Shown: piece after piece, positions 9,774 to 18,951 of the stretch
Layout of the letters: the number at the start of each line of letters is the position of its first letter
How positions within the stretch are numbered: the stretch's first letter is position 1
Assembly: GCA_963831005.1 (NCBI GenBank)
Contig: CAWHOW010000033.1
Span: forward strand, 1-64,000
Length of the DNA: 64,000 nucleotides
Source of the DNA: CAWHOW01 sp963831005
GTDB lineage: Bacteria; Bacteroidota; Bacteroidia; Bacteroidales; CG2-30-32-10
Direction of reading: 5' to 3'
The notes under the pieces: model-generated
What the model saw: the letters and a program-made list of their open reading frames with translations, nothing else
The model's database searches: none
What the model was told of the DNA's origin: nothing
Position numbers and translations under genes: made by a program

Positions 9774-10730
9774 ATGATCATGAAAAAGAAATCAATAGGG
9801 GCAATAATGCTTAATTTTATACCAATTGTTCTGTTTGTTATAATAGGTAATTCCTTCTCATTTGGGCAGGATGCGAAAACTAAGGATGACAAACCTGTAA
9901 GCAATACATTTAATAGTGGTATCTTCCTCGAAAACCAAACTTATATGACCAATGGTGCTAATGTTTTTGAATGCGTCATCAATCATCGTTTTGGGGCGCT
10001 AAGCGATGGAAGTAAAATGGCCTGGGGCTTATATGCTCCTTCCAATATAAGATTAGGAGTGGATTACGGCATTCTTAAGAATTTACAAATTGGTCTGGGG
10101 GCTACAAAAGACAATTTACTTTTTGATGGAGATTTAAAATGGAATTTTTTAAAGCAGACAAATTCAGGAAGTGTACCGGTTTCTGTTACTTATTACGGAG
10201 ACGTAGCATTTAATGGAAGCGCAACTTCAGTATTTGCCGATCCGGCCTTCAAAGGAGTTTATCGTTTTTCATATTTTAATGAAATACTCGTATCATATAA
10301 ATTTTGTAAATTTTTCAATTTGCAAGTTGCGCCAACTTATGCACATTATAATCTGGTTGAAACAGCAAATCCACAAGTACCGGCCGGTGGTGATTCAACA
10401 GCAAAGCCTGTGAGACCGAATGATAACTTTGGATTTTCCGCACTTGGGAAACTCAACATTGATGATACCCATGCATTTATGTTCGAATATGATGCTAATT
10501 TTTCCAAACTGAAAATACCGGAAAACGATGCTTACAAAAATCCACAGCCTATTATTGCTCTTGGTTTTGAGATAGCAACTGCTGCCCATTCATTCCAGAT
10601 ATTTGTTTCTACCGGAGGTTCTATAGTTTACCAGCAGAATATGGTTTATAACCAGAATTACTTTTTAAATAAAAATGGTATAAAAAGTGGACTTGCAATA
10701 GGGTTCAATATTACAAGGGTGTTCTTTTAA
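9774..10730 (+). CDS. DUF5777-family outer-membrane beta-barrel protein
   Basis: 318 residues with a signal peptide ending SFSFGQ, then alternating beta-strand sequence typical of a 12-14 strand barrel. The NTFNSGIFLENQTYMTNGANVFECVINHRFG opening and the repeated aromatic-rich strand ends match the DUF5777 family of Bacteroidota. The family has no established biochemical role, but its genes are often found beside small c-type cytochromes, as here. An in-frame second start (9780) is equally possible. It could be the porin part of a cytochrome conduit, which is inference. A terminator follows directly, so the two-gene unit ends here. Confidence 0.8.
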   Translation: MIMKKKSIGAIMLNFIPIVLFVIIGNSFSFGQDAKTKDDKPVSNTFNSGIFLENQTYMTNGANVFECVINHRFGALSDGSKMAWGLYAPSNIRLGVDYGILKNLQIGLGATKDNLLFDGDLKWNFLKQTNSGSVPVSVTYYGDVAFNGSATSVFADPAFKGVYRFSYFNEILVSYKFCKFFNLQVAPTYAHYNLVETANPQVPAGGDSTAKPVRPNDNFGFSALGKLNIDDTHAFMFEYDANFSKLKIPENDAYKNPQPIIALGFEIATAAHSFQIFVSTGGSIVYQQNMVYNQNYFLNKNGIKSGLAIGFNITRVFF

Positions 10731-10748
10731 TAGCTGATAAATTTGATG

Positions 10749-10781
10749 AAAAACCTTACATAATTCATGTAAGGTTTTTTT
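10749..10781 (+). terminator. Rho-independent terminator after the DUF5777 gene
   Basis: Stem AAAACCTTACAT / ATGTAAGGTTTT with a TTTTTT tail. Confidence 0.85.
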
Positions 10782-10799
10782 ATTTTATGTAAGGCTTAA

Positions 10800-10967
10800 T
10801 AACTGTTGTTGAAGGGAAAGTAACTATTGCTGAAGGGAAGGTAACTATTGCTGAAGGAAAAGTAACTATTGTTGAAGGGAAAGTAACTTTCCTTGGAGGA
10901 ATAGTAATTGTTGTTGAAGGGAAAGTAACTATTGTTGAAGGAATAGTAACTATTATAATTAGAAAAG
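10800..10967. repeat. Tandem array A: eight units of exactly 21 bp
   Basis: Eight consecutive units start at 10800, 10821, 10842, 10863, 10884, 10905, 10926 and 10947, all exactly 21 bp apart. The core is TAACTATTGTTGAAGGGAA followed by AG; units 5 and 8 are degenerate. It lies between the convergent DUF5777 and ccsBA genes. Because 21 is a multiple of three, both strands are open in places, but the apparent protein is a low-complexity heptad and is not taken as a gene. Confidence 0.95.
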
Positions 10968-11043
10968 AGCAAATTGTAACCAAAAGGGCATAAATTAAAG
11001 CAAAAATAATCTAAACCCTAAAGCAATGAAGAAAACCCTGAAG

Positions 11044-14000
11044 TTATACCTTCTTATTTAATAGTTTTTCTTTCACACCTGCTACAACAATCAGTAATAT
11101 TACCGAGAAAATCATTATCCATGCCCAAATCGGAAATATAGGCGTATCACCCGTTCCATAGCTGTGAAGTCCTTTTGACAAATAATAGTTAACACCAATA
11201 AATGTCATTAGAACTGTCCCGAATCCTACTATTGATGCTACATTAAAAATATATGCGCTTTTAAGTTTAGGAATTAATCTGAAATGTAGAATAATTGCAT
11301 AAACTATGACTATAATAAGCGCCCAGGTTTCTTTTGCATCCCATCCCCAGTATCTGCCCCATGAAACATTAGCCCATATTCCTCCAAGAAATGTACCGAC
11401 AGTTGCAAGAAACAGTCCTATTTCCAGGTTCATTTCATTAATATAGGTAAGTTCTTTTATTAATAAATCAAGCCGCACATTGTTTTTGTTTGTTTTAAAC
11501 AAATACAAGAACATATTCATAAGACCAAGTATAAAACCTAATCCCAAAAATCCATAGCTAATTGTTATTCCGGCAACATGAAGAATTAACCAGTAGGACT
11601 TTAATACTGGTTGAAGATTTGTCAATTGCGGGTCGTAATTGCTAAGTCCTGCTGTCATTAACATGATAAATGCCAATAATGCAGTTGAAGCCAGCGTAAT
11701 TTTAGAATAGCGTAAAAAGCAAAAGCCGGCAAGTATCCCTCCCCAGGCAACAAGAAGCAGCGCTTCATACCCGTTGCTCCATGGTGCATGTCCTGTTAGG
11801 TACCAGCGTATTCCCATTCCAAATGTGTGATAAAGGAATGCAATGCCTAAAAGCACTATGAAAATGTTCAAACTAATACGAATAAACTTACTCTTTTTCA
11901 GTCTTAAATTTTCAATAAAAGCCAGTACCAGCATAACCAAGCTAAGAATACTGTATATATCCCTAAGATTCTCGAAAATTTTAGCTTTGTTATAAAATAT
12001 TTCATAGTTAACTTGTGATTTTGAAGGCAATAAATCGGCTGAGGCACTCTGGCGTTGAATGCTTTCAAGATACTTTACTATCTTGTCCGGACGGGAGTAA
12101 TCATTGGATTTTATAGCCTCAAAAACAGATTGTATGTACAGGTCAAAAACATTTGAATAAGTAAAAGATTTTAACTGTAAATCGTCATTAATTATTGAAA
12201 TGGAGCCGGTCAGCGGTACCTGAGCAGGTGCTTCACTAAAATTTACCCACTGGTTTCTTATTGAGTTCTGTGCAGGAAATATCTTTAGCTGGGAACCCTG
12301 TAATAATGTCATGCATAAATTCACCCTTTCATCCACTTTAATGATGTCCTTATCAAAAGTGTTTTGCTTTGCAGGACTTTTCCTGAAAGCTTTTTCAGCA
12401 TATCCGGAAAGCTTATATTTAGATTGCTGATCAAAAAAATCATTAAAGGAAGCATACCCCTCAGTAACACCTATTACATCCTGAACAGACTTCTCCCGGA
12501 TATAAATGATTTTTTGCTGTTTCCAATAAGCAGGGTCAATAAGCATATCCAACAGAACCTGTACTGCATCCACTCCCCCCCCTTTAAGCTCTGCATCGAA
12601 TTGATCCTTTCTGGAAATCTTGTGCATTAGATCATAAGCCAATGTATGCACAGGTTCAAATCTGCCATCAAATGTTTGTACTAAAAGATGTCCAAATTTA
12701 TCAGCATGTTCTCTACTTACTATTTTCGGGCTTATATCCTGAGAAAATGATACGCCACCCAAACCGGTAATGAACAATAAGGTCAATAATCCAGCTTTCC
12801 GCTTTTCTCTTATTTTTTTAATATTTTGGCGTAATACAAAAAACCTGGAGTTTCTATTTACTAGAGTTAAAAGGAAACCAACTCCTAATAGAAAATATCC
12901 TAAATAGGTAATCCATGTTCCCCAAAAATCATGGTTAACTGAAAATATTGTTCCTTTTTCATCGGTATCGTAAGATGACTGAAAAAATCTATAGCCTCCA
13001 TAATCAAGAACATTATTCATGGAGATTGTATGTTTTTCATTTTTATTGTATCTGTTGTCAATGAGGGTAACATTGCTTGCATAAGATGAAGGGCTCATTG
13101 ATCCCGGGTATCTGTCCAATATAAACTTCTCAAGATAAAGGGAAAATGGAAGTTTTATTTCTTTATAACCGTAAGCTATTTGAAAAGGAATACCATCAAT
13201 ATTTATGTCTTGGAAATCGGGAGTATATCCTGTGCTACAGTATATGAATTCATCCTGCTTATTTTTATTAAAAGTGATATTAAATAGCAAAGCATCCATA
13301 CCTTGTTCTTTTGATGATCCCTGTACAGCATTTATTTTCGCTTTCTTATATAATTTATTAAATATAAATAAAACGTCATTCGATTTATAGATATAATTTT
13401 CATTGAAAGGGTAAACTGAGTCTTTAGCAATCTTAAAAGACTCTGTTTCATTCATATTAGTCCTTGTAAGACCAAATTTAGAAACCAACATCAGGGAATC
13501 GTTCTTTTTTATTATCCTGATTCCTGCTGCAGTATCTGTATTACCATTAAATGATAAATCAAGATCACCTACTTTTTGGGATTCACCATCTTTAATATCA
13601 AAATATCCTTTTTTATTATTAATCAAAGCATTTATTTCGAGTATGTCTTTTCCGCCGTCAACATTTTCATGAATTTCATTTACAGCATTTTTGACAAAGC
13701 CTTTGTAAGCAATTTCCACATCACCTTTTCCTTCAATTTCTAAATTAGTCTTAAAAGAATTATGCATGGATTCACTAATAGAAAAAGGAACTGCTTTAAA
13801 ATAGTCCTTATTATTATATGTGGTTTTTATCTGAAAATATGAATTGACAGAGTAGATAATGTCGGAAGATTTTCCTTCACGAATAGGCATATCACCCTCA
13901 AACCCGAAATATCTTGTAACTCCTGCACCAATAATAATAATAATAAATGCCAGATGGAAAACAAATCCTGTTAATCTTTTCTTGCTTAATAAATTGAAAG

Positions 14001-14199
14001 TCTTAATATTTCCAATAAAATTCATGATAAGCAAAAGCAATAAAACTTCAAACCATCTTGCATTATATACCATCATTTTAGCAGTAACTGTATCATATTT
14101 ATCTTCAATGAATGTAGCCATAGCTGTCCCTATTGCAAAAATCAAAAGCAGTATCAGTGTAACTTTTGTTGAAAAAAGAAAATCAAATATTTTTTTCAT
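11044..14199 (-). CDS. ccsBA: Fused cytochrome c synthetase CcsBA (ResB + CcsA/ResC)
   Basis: 1051 residues. The N-terminal ResB/CcsB part (about 1-450) has three membrane helices, then a large periplasmic domain, then a fourth helix (WITYLGYFLLGVGFLLTLV). A second hydrophobic stretch (about 470-490) and a periplasmic insert (about 490-735) lead to the C-terminal CcsA part (about 760-1045). This carries the tryptophan-rich WWD motif WGRYWGWDAKETWALI at about 947, which holds haem for attachment, and conserved His residues in neighbouring helices. In System II, this protein carries haem across the inner membrane and ligates it to CXXCH motifs in apocytochromes. Fusion of both halves is known in Bacteroidota and epsilonproteobacteria. 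It sits between cytochrome genes and upstream of the haem operon, consistent with serving them. Intact; monocistronic. Confidence 0.95.
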   Translation of the reverse strand: MKKIFDFLFSTKVTLILLLIFAIGTAMATFIEDKYDTVTAKMMVYNARWFEVLLLLLIMNFIGNIKTFNLLSKKRLTGFVFHLAFIIIIIGAGVTRYFGFEGDMPIREGKSSDIIYSVNSYFQIKTTYNNKDYFKAVPFSISESMHNSFKTNLEIEGKGDVEIAYKGFVKNAVNEIHENVDGGKDILEINALINNKKGYFDIKDGESQKVGDLDLSFNGNTDTAAGIRIIKKNDSLMLVSKFGLTRTNMNETESFKIAKDSVYPFNENYIYKSNDVLFIFNKLYKKAKINAVQGSSKEQGMDALLFNITFNKNKQDEFIYCSTGYTPDFQDINIDGIPFQIAYGYKEIKLPFSLYLEKFILDRYPGSMSPSSYASNVTLIDNRYNKNEKHTISMNNVLDYGGYRFFQSSYDTDEKGTIFSVNHDFWGTWITYLGYFLLGVGFLLTLVNRNSRFFVLRQNIKKIREKRKAGLLTLLFITGLGGVSFSQDISPKIVSREHADKFGHLLVQTFDGRFEPVHTLAYDLMHKISRKDQFDAELKGGGVDAVQVLLDMLIDPAYWKQQKIIYIREKSVQDVIGVTEGYASFNDFFDQQSKYKLSGYAEKAFRKSPAKQNTFDKDIIKVDERVNLCMTLLQGSQLKIFPAQNSIRNQWVNFSEAPAQVPLTGSISIINDDLQLKSFTYSNVFDLYIQSVFEAIKSNDYSRPDKIVKYLESIQRQSASADLLPSKSQVNYEIFYNKAKIFENLRDIYSILSLVMLVLAFIENLRLKKSKFIRISLNIFIVLLGIAFLYHTFGMGIRWYLTGHAPWSNGYEALLLVAWGGILAGFCFLRYSKITLASTALLAFIMLMTAGLSNYDPQLTNLQPVLKSYWLILHVAGITISYGFLGLGFILGLMNMFLYLFKTNKNNVRLDLLIKELTYINEMNLEIGLFLATVGTFLGGIWANVSWGRYWGWDAKETWALIIVIVYAIILHFRLIPKLKSAYIFNVASIVGFGTVLMTFIGVNYYLSKGLHSYGTGDTPIFPIWAWIMIFSVILLIVVAGVKEKLLNKKV

Positions 14200-14849
14200 A
14201 AAATAAGGTTTGATTAAGAGGTATAAATAATAATTAATTTCAGAATACTAAATAAACCATTAGAATAAAGATATTAAGGATTTATTGATTTTTACAATTG
14301 TATACTTATGAATACAAACTTAAATATATATTCTAAATTTACCAAGTTCATTGCATTAATTTTTTATTCGGTATTATTGTAAAATCATTTCCAAAAATAA
14401 ACTTTATCCCGTAATAAGCGAAATTAATTTTTACTAAAAATTGTTATTTCACTTTCAATTGTTAAGAATATCATAACTTAAACAAATTTTATCAGATTGA
14501 CCTACAGTAAAATACAAATATATTAACAAAATATTTCCTATTTATGCTATTGCATATATTATTTATTCGTATATTGCACCCATATTTGCCTGCTTAAATT
14601 TTGTCAGGATGAAAAACAATGATGAATTAATAGTAAATTCATTTTTTTTATGATACATGTCCTATATATACTATAGTATATATATATTGTCTATATTTGC
14701 AGTTAAATAAAATGATTTATAAAGCTAATAAGGTTGCTATATCAATAATAAACATGGGGTCGCATGTTATCAATAGTCCATTCAATACCTTCAAAGAGAC
14801 TTAAAAATAGATTTAAGTAATCACTATTTATTAATTAAAACAATAAAAA
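14200..14849. other. Divergent intergenic region between ccsBA and the T9SS/cytochrome genes
   Basis: 650 bp, very AT-rich. It holds a 22-bp perfect palindrome next to a promoter -7 box (annotated separately). The leader from about 14705 to 14849 has no clear hairpin. Otherwise nothing is recognised. Confidence 0.55.
14663..14699 (+). promoter_or_regulatory. Palindromic operator candidate overlapping the -33 position of a promoter
   Basis: A perfect 22-bp palindrome centred on CTATAG (14663-14684) is followed by TATATTTG at 14692-14699, a good Bacteroidota -7 box. There is no TTG at the expected -33 distance; the palindrome occupies that place. A DNA-binding dimer could act here on the T9SS/multihaem gene pair. 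The AT-only composition lowers confidence. Confidence 0.4.
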
Positions 14850-15329
14850 ATGAGAAAAACAATTTTATTAATGGCTTGTTGTCTCCTTGGATGGGGGGCT
14901 CATTTATTTGCCCAGCAAGATGCTGTAAGCTCGGGCGGAACTGCCAGTGGTACCGGTGGCTCGGTGACTTATACCGTTGGGGAAGCAAATTACATTAACA
15001 CGACAAGTGCTAATGGAACTATTACACAAGGGGTACAGCAACCCTGGGAAATTTTTTTATTAACAGGGATTAATGAAAAGAATATAGCAGCTGATATAAC
15101 GCTATTTCCGAATCCTACCCTTAATTACATTATTTTAAGTGTAACAAATGGTAATACTGAAGACCTTCTTTACCAGCTTTTCGACATGAATGGAAAAAAG
15201 CTCGAAGAGAAAAGGCTCGACGGTACACAGACCAACATAAACATGGCAGATTATGCAAATGCTGCCTATTTTATCAAAGTAACAAACAGTAAAAATGAAT
15301 CAAAAGAATTTAAAGTAATTAAAAACTAA
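14850..15329 (+). CDS. Small secreted protein with T9SS type A sorting domain
   Basis: 159 residues: signal peptide (ending LFAQQ), a short Gly/Ser/Thr-rich mature part (SSGGTASGTGGSVTYTVGEANY) and a type A T9SS C-terminal domain (about 78-159; ITLFPNPTLNYIILSV opening, ending FKVIKN). The mature part is so short that the protein is little more than a sorting domain; similar proteins occur widely in Bacteroidota next to larger surface proteins. The gene ends 9 bp before the collagen-stalk cytochrome and very likely forms one transcript with it. Function is unknown; a partner or surface anchor for the cytochrome is an inference. Confidence 0.85.
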   Translation: MRKTILLMACCLLGWGAHLFAQQDAVSSGGTASGTGGSVTYTVGEANYINTTSANGTITQGVQQPWEIFLLTGINEKNIAADITLFPNPTLNYIILSVTNGNTEDLLYQLFDMNGKKLEEKRLDGTQTNINMADYANAAYFIKVTNSKNESKEFKVIKN

Positions 15330-15338
15330 AATTAAAAA

Positions 15339-16976
15339 ATGATGAAAACAGTACAAAAATTAAGTATAGCATTCGTGCTATTTTGCTGCTTCCAGGTTTC
15401 AATAGTTTTGGGGCAGGCACCACAATTTCTCACTTACCAAGGTGTGATACGTGATGCTAGCAATACTCTTGTAAACAATACAACCGTTGGAATGCAGATA
15501 AGTATATTGCAAGGCTCAACAAGCGGAACAGCAGTATATGTAGAAACTCAAACTCCGACTACTAATGCAGACGGATTGGTAACAATTCAGATTGGAAGCG
15601 GAACAGTTATTACAGGCCCATTTTCAGGAATTGACTGGTCAAATGGCCCTTATTTTATTAAAACAGGTACTGACCCAGCAGGTGGAACAAACTATACTGC
15701 TATTGTTGGAACTAGCCAATTAGTTAGTGTACCTTATGCTTTGTATGCAGCATCATCAGGCAGTTCAGCAGCAGGTCCTACAGGTCCAACAGGAGCAACT
15801 GGTGCAACCGGTGCAACAGGAATAACCGGAGCAACTTCAACAGTTGCCGGGCCAACAGGATCAACCGGTTCAACAGGGGCAACAGGAATAACTGGAGCAA
15901 CAGGCGCTGCCGGAGCTTCATTAAACTGTATGTCTTGCCATAACATGGATCCTTCTGCCACCAGTATGCAAAGCAAGATAACTCAAAACACGACCGATTA
16001 TCAATATTCTGAACACAGCACAGGTACAGTTTATATATCAGAAGGTACAAATGCAGGTTGTTCTCCCTGCCATGCCAAGGATGCTTTTCTTGATGTTGTA
16101 AGTAACCATACGATTCCTAATTATACTTTATCAGGGAATAAATATACTTTTAACTATAATGCGTCAGCATCGGCTTCTTCAAGCATGACCCATGCGCCAA
16201 ATAAAATAGATTGTAATACTTGTCATAACGAAAGTGATACAACTATGAAATTGATGACAACCGACTCTGTTCCTTCTGTTATGTGGGCATCAATAGGTGC
16301 AAGTTCTAAGCCTTCCATTTATTATAATGATACCAACAGGGATCCTTCATTGGATGCTAATGGCAGTACTGTGGGAATCAAAGGTTCAAATCTATGCTTG
16401 AAATGTCACCAGCCACGTGCATTTAGCACCAGCACGTCTGCAGGTTTTGCAATAGACAGCGGTAAAAGTGTTGATTATAAATACCTGGCTGCTAATCCCA
16501 CAGTAATGTTCTACGACAGTACTACAGGCGCAACGGATAACCAGTGGTCGCCTACTCAAAGACAGGTTAATCACCATGGAACTATAGGTGTTATTTATTC
16601 AGGTAAAGGGGCAGTTGAGTTTGCAAGCAGCCCTACTACATCATATCCTTATCCATCTGTAGCAGGTTACTCACTTTCAACCCATAACACAAATGGCACC
16701 TGTGCAATGTGTCATATGGCTTCCCCAACTATGGCAACCTCAGCATTAGGTGGCGTAGGCGGCGTTATTGAAACAGGCGGTCATTCATTCTGGATGGCTT
16801 ATGTTGACAGTACAACAAACACTACAGCACCACCTACCGGTTACACCATTACAAGAAACTTCAGAGGTTGTAATATAGGCAGTGGTTGTCATACCGCTAT
16901 GAGTGCAGCATATGCCCAGTGGACAAATTTAAGAACGCTGGTATTAAATTATCTGGATAGTATGACGCTCATTTAA
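15339..16976 (+). CDS. Collagen-stalk multihaem c-type cytochrome (3' end frameshifted)
   Basis: The open frame gives 545 residues. After a signal peptide (ends VLGQ), residues about 27-135 form the N-terminal module also seen in the large collagen-like protein at 32964. Residues about 143-192 are a collagen-like Gly-X-Y run (GPTGPTGATGATG type). Five CXXCH motifs follow: CMSCH (about 197), CSPCH (240), CNTCH (291), CLKCH (352) and CAMCH (454), plus an expanded CNIGSGCH near 510. Many extra His residues could act as distal ligands. The frame stops at 16976, but related sequence continues in other frames to 17336, so about 120 residues are cut off. Export and haem attachment (by CcsBA) are expected; a role in extracellular electron transfer is inference. 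Confidence 0.85.
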   Translation: MMKTVQKLSIAFVLFCCFQVSIVLGQAPQFLTYQGVIRDASNTLVNNTTVGMQISILQGSTSGTAVYVETQTPTTNADGLVTIQIGSGTVITGPFSGIDWSNGPYFIKTGTDPAGGTNYTAIVGTSQLVSVPYALYAASSGSSAAGPTGPTGATGATGATGITGATSTVAGPTGSTGSTGATGITGATGAAGASLNCMSCHNMDPSATSMQSKITQNTTDYQYSEHSTGTVYISEGTNAGCSPCHAKDAFLDVVSNHTIPNYTLSGNKYTFNYNASASASSSMTHAPNKIDCNTCHNESDTTMKLMTTDSVPSVMWASIGASSKPSIYYNDTNRDPSLDANGSTVGIKGSNLCLKCHQPRAFSTSTSAGFAIDSGKSVDYKYLAANPTVMFYDSTTGATDNQWSPTQRQVNHHGTIGVIYSGKGAVEFASSPTTSYPYPSVAGYSLSTHNTNGTCAMCHMASPTMATSALGGVGGVIETGGHSFWMAYVDSTTNTTAPPTGYTITRNFRGCNIGSGCHTAMSAAYAQWTNLRTLVLNYLDSMTLI

Positions 16977-17336
16977 CCAAGGATGCAGGTTGGCTGACTT
17001 GGCCGGCACAGTGATTTCTTCTATAAACAACAATGGTACAGTAAAAATACATGGGCTGAAGTTACTCCTCAGGGATATGATGGTGAAATTAATATTTATT
17101 CTCCTTCATACCCTACCGGAAATATCAGGAGCGCATCAACAACTGGTTTTACCACTGGCCAGATTAATTATAACAGCTCATTGCCAAAATTCCCAAGATT
17201 GTTAAATGTGCAGATGGGAGCTGCAATCAACTTCCAGTTGATTGTGGAGGATTTCAGCTTAGGAATTCATAACCCTGATTACACCTTAGCTTTGCTTGAT
17301 GCTACACTTTATCAATTAAAACAAGCAGGTGAGTAA
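16977..17336 (+). pseudogene. Severed C-terminal part of the collagen-stalk cytochrome
   Basis: Downstream of the stop at 16976 the cytochrome sequence continues out of frame: first DAHLTKDAGWLTW (frame break near 16961, repaired by one added base), then GRHSDFFYKQQWYSKNTW up to a final segment with GIHNPDYTLALLDATLYQL ending at TAA 17334-17336 (second break near 16998). The ending, with its conserved HNP..Y pattern, is typical of multihaem cytochrome C-termini. No further CXXCH is present. Either the gene is decaying here or the assembly has two indels. Confidence 0.7.
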
Positions 17337-17362
17337 TTAATTAACTTAATTGTTATTCTTTC

Positions 17363-17398
17363 AAAAGGGCTTTAACACCATTGTTAAAGCCTTTTTTT
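17363..17398 (+). terminator. Rho-independent terminator after the multihaem gene
   Basis: Stem GGCTTTAACA / TGTTAAAGCC with a run of seven T. Its position right after 17336 supports 17336 as the original gene end. Confidence 0.85.
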
Positions 17399-17533
17399 AT
17401 TTGCTTCTGGTAAGCAAAAAGGCAGGGAAATTACAAATAGGTTTGCCTATTGGCAGTTAGGAAGCATATTAAAGATAAAAATTATTGGAACGACAGTATA
17501 GTTTTACAAGGTGAGAAGCTGACTTATCAGAGC

Positions 17534-17764
17534 GATAGGTTACCTTGACGGAGCGATAGGTTACCTTGATGGAGTGATAGGTTACCTTGACAGTGTGATA
17601 AGTTACCTTATCAGAGTGATAAGTTACCTTGACGACGTGATAAGTTACCTTATCGGCGTGATAAGTTACCTTATCGGCGTGATAGGTTACCTTGACAGAG
17701 TGATAAGTTACCTTGACAGAGTGATAAGCTACCTTATCAGCGTGATAAACTTGCCTATAGCTCA
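17534..17764. repeat. Tandem array B: eleven units of exactly 21 bp
   Basis: Units begin every 21 bp from 17534 (17555, 17576, 17597 and so on to 17744). The core is GATAAGTTACCTT followed by GAC or ATC and a variable GAGTGT/GCGT tail; the last unit is degenerate. Two unit subtypes (TTGACAGAGT and TTATCGGCGT) alternate irregularly. Translation in one frame gives repeated VISYLIG heptads, which is taken as a by-product of the period. Confidence 0.95.
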
Positions 17765-18118
17765 GGCAGACTAGTATGCTGGAACGGGAATTTATAATAA
17801 TATTACGAATAAATAAAATTGCCTTAAAAGAAACTCGCTTGACTAAAGAACAAGTAGACTTGTTTATAACACATTATAAACTAATATTATGACCTATCCC
17901 ACAACCATCTTTCGAGGAATTATTAAAGGATTTATACCGGAAGAAATAAGGCAGCTTTGCGGTAAAAAGATATTTATGTAACATGAATCATTAGGACAAC
18001 TTTAGTAAAAACTAATAATAAAAGTAATTGACATATATTATCTTTCCTTGCCAAAAGGTAGGTTCAACATGATGTTGATAAATTTTGTTAAAATATTGAT
18101 AATAATTTGGCAAAGTTA

Positions 18119-18149
18119 TTGCATAATAAAAGTATAATTATTACTTTTG
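18119..18149 (+). promoter_or_regulatory. Bacteroidota-type promoter of the tetrahaem cytochrome
   Basis: TTG at 18119-18121, 20-bp spacer, TACTTTTG at 18142-18149: a full TTG-N20-TAnnTTTG match with the same spacing as the promoter at 9172. Confidence 0.6.
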
Positions 18150-18243
18150 TGCTACTATAATAATAGGATATGAGGGATATTCTTGAATAAATTAATAAAC
18201 GAAAATAAATCAATAATAAACTAAAAAAGAAAGGGAAAAGAAA

Positions 18244-18774
18244 ATGTTAAACAAAAAATTATTAAGTGTTTTATGTCTGGTTTTCTTTGCAGTGAATGCA
18301 TTGGTAGCCCAGAACAAATATGTAGGGGCAAAATCATGCAAGATGTGTCATAATAATCCTGCAAAAGGCGAGCAGTACAATAAATGGTCGTCAACCCAGC
18401 ATTCAAAAGCTTTTACAGATTTAACCAGCGATAAGGCTATGACTTATGCAAAAGCCAATGGCATTGCAGATCCGAGCAAAGAAGCAAAATGCCTTAAATG
18501 TCACTCAACTGCAGCTTCAGTGGATGCAAGTCTTCTTGCGGCAACAATTACCAAAGAAGAAGGTGTTTCCTGTGAATCATGTCATGGAGCCGGTAGTGCA
18601 TACAAGACTATGTCAATTATGAAAGATAAGGCTACTGCAGTAACAAATGGTTTAATAATACCCGACCAGAAAACATGCGAAACTTGTCATAAAGGCGAAG
18701 GTAACCCCTTCCCACAACCTTTTGACTATGCTACTTTTTTAGCTAAAATAACACATAAAGACCCAAGCAAGTAA
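18244..18774 (+). CDS. Tetrahaem c-type cytochrome, cytochrome c554-like
   Basis: 176 residues: signal peptide (ends LVAQ) and four CXXCH motifs, CKMCH (Cys32), CLKCH (Cys83), CESCH (Cys110) and CETCH (Cys145). The YVGAKSCKMCHNNPAKGEQYNKWSSTQHSKAF opening matches the cytochrome c554 / C554-prime domain, in which the His of the W..S.H segment serves as an axial ligand. It would be a soluble periplasmic or surface electron carrier. It has its own promoter and a strong terminator, and a good ribosome-binding site (AAGAAAGGGAAAAG) just ahead of the ATG. The partner is unknown; the collagen-stalk cytochrome upstream and the CcsBA synthetase are plausible neighbours in function. Confidence 0.9.
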   Translation: MLNKKLLSVLCLVFFAVNALVAQNKYVGAKSCKMCHNNPAKGEQYNKWSSTQHSKAFTDLTSDKAMTYAKANGIADPSKEAKCLKCHSTAASVDASLLAATITKEEGVSCESCHGAGSAYKTMSIMKDKATAVTNGLIIPDQKTCETCHKGEGNPFPQPFDYATFLAKITHKDPSK

Positions 18775-18833
18775 AACCATGATGAATTAGATTTCAAGTT
18801 TGAAAACTAATGATTAATTTCTAAAGCAATAAT

Positions 18834-18873
18834 TAAATAAAGGACACCATAATATTCAGGTGTCCTTTATTTA
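18834..18873 (+). terminator. Rho-independent terminator
   Basis: Perfect stem AAATAAAGGACACC / GGTGTCCTTTATTT after the tetrahaem gene. Confidence 0.9.
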
Positions 18874-18951
18874 TTATATAAGAAAAGGTTATCATGCTTG
18901 ATAATCATATTTATTGTATTTTCGTTTCATAAATTTAATTTAATAATTACT

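Larger units (their letters stand above)
17337..18243. other. Long intergenic region with terminator, 21-bp array and promoter
   Basis: 907 bp. In order: a terminator (17363-17398), repeat array B (17534-17764), about 350 bp of AT-rich sequence in which nothing convincing is seen (one 30-codon frame at 17889 is not supported), and the promoter of the tetrahaem cytochrome gene (18119-18149). Confidence 0.6.

Noticed and set aside
10780..10983. Minus-strand open frame over array A (also 17574-17774, 36319-36723, 36401-36583, 57890-58186)
   Set aside because: Frames through 21-bp arrays stay open because the period is a multiple of three; proteins are simple heptads with no start context.
17534..17764. 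Possible CRISPR array
   Set aside because: The period is 21 bp with no unique spacers between repeats and no cas genes nearby; all five arrays are plain tandem repeats.
17889..17981. 30-codon frame MTYPTTIFRGIIKGF...
   Set aside because: Too short, no ribosome-binding site and no recognised family; may be a remnant but cannot be supported.
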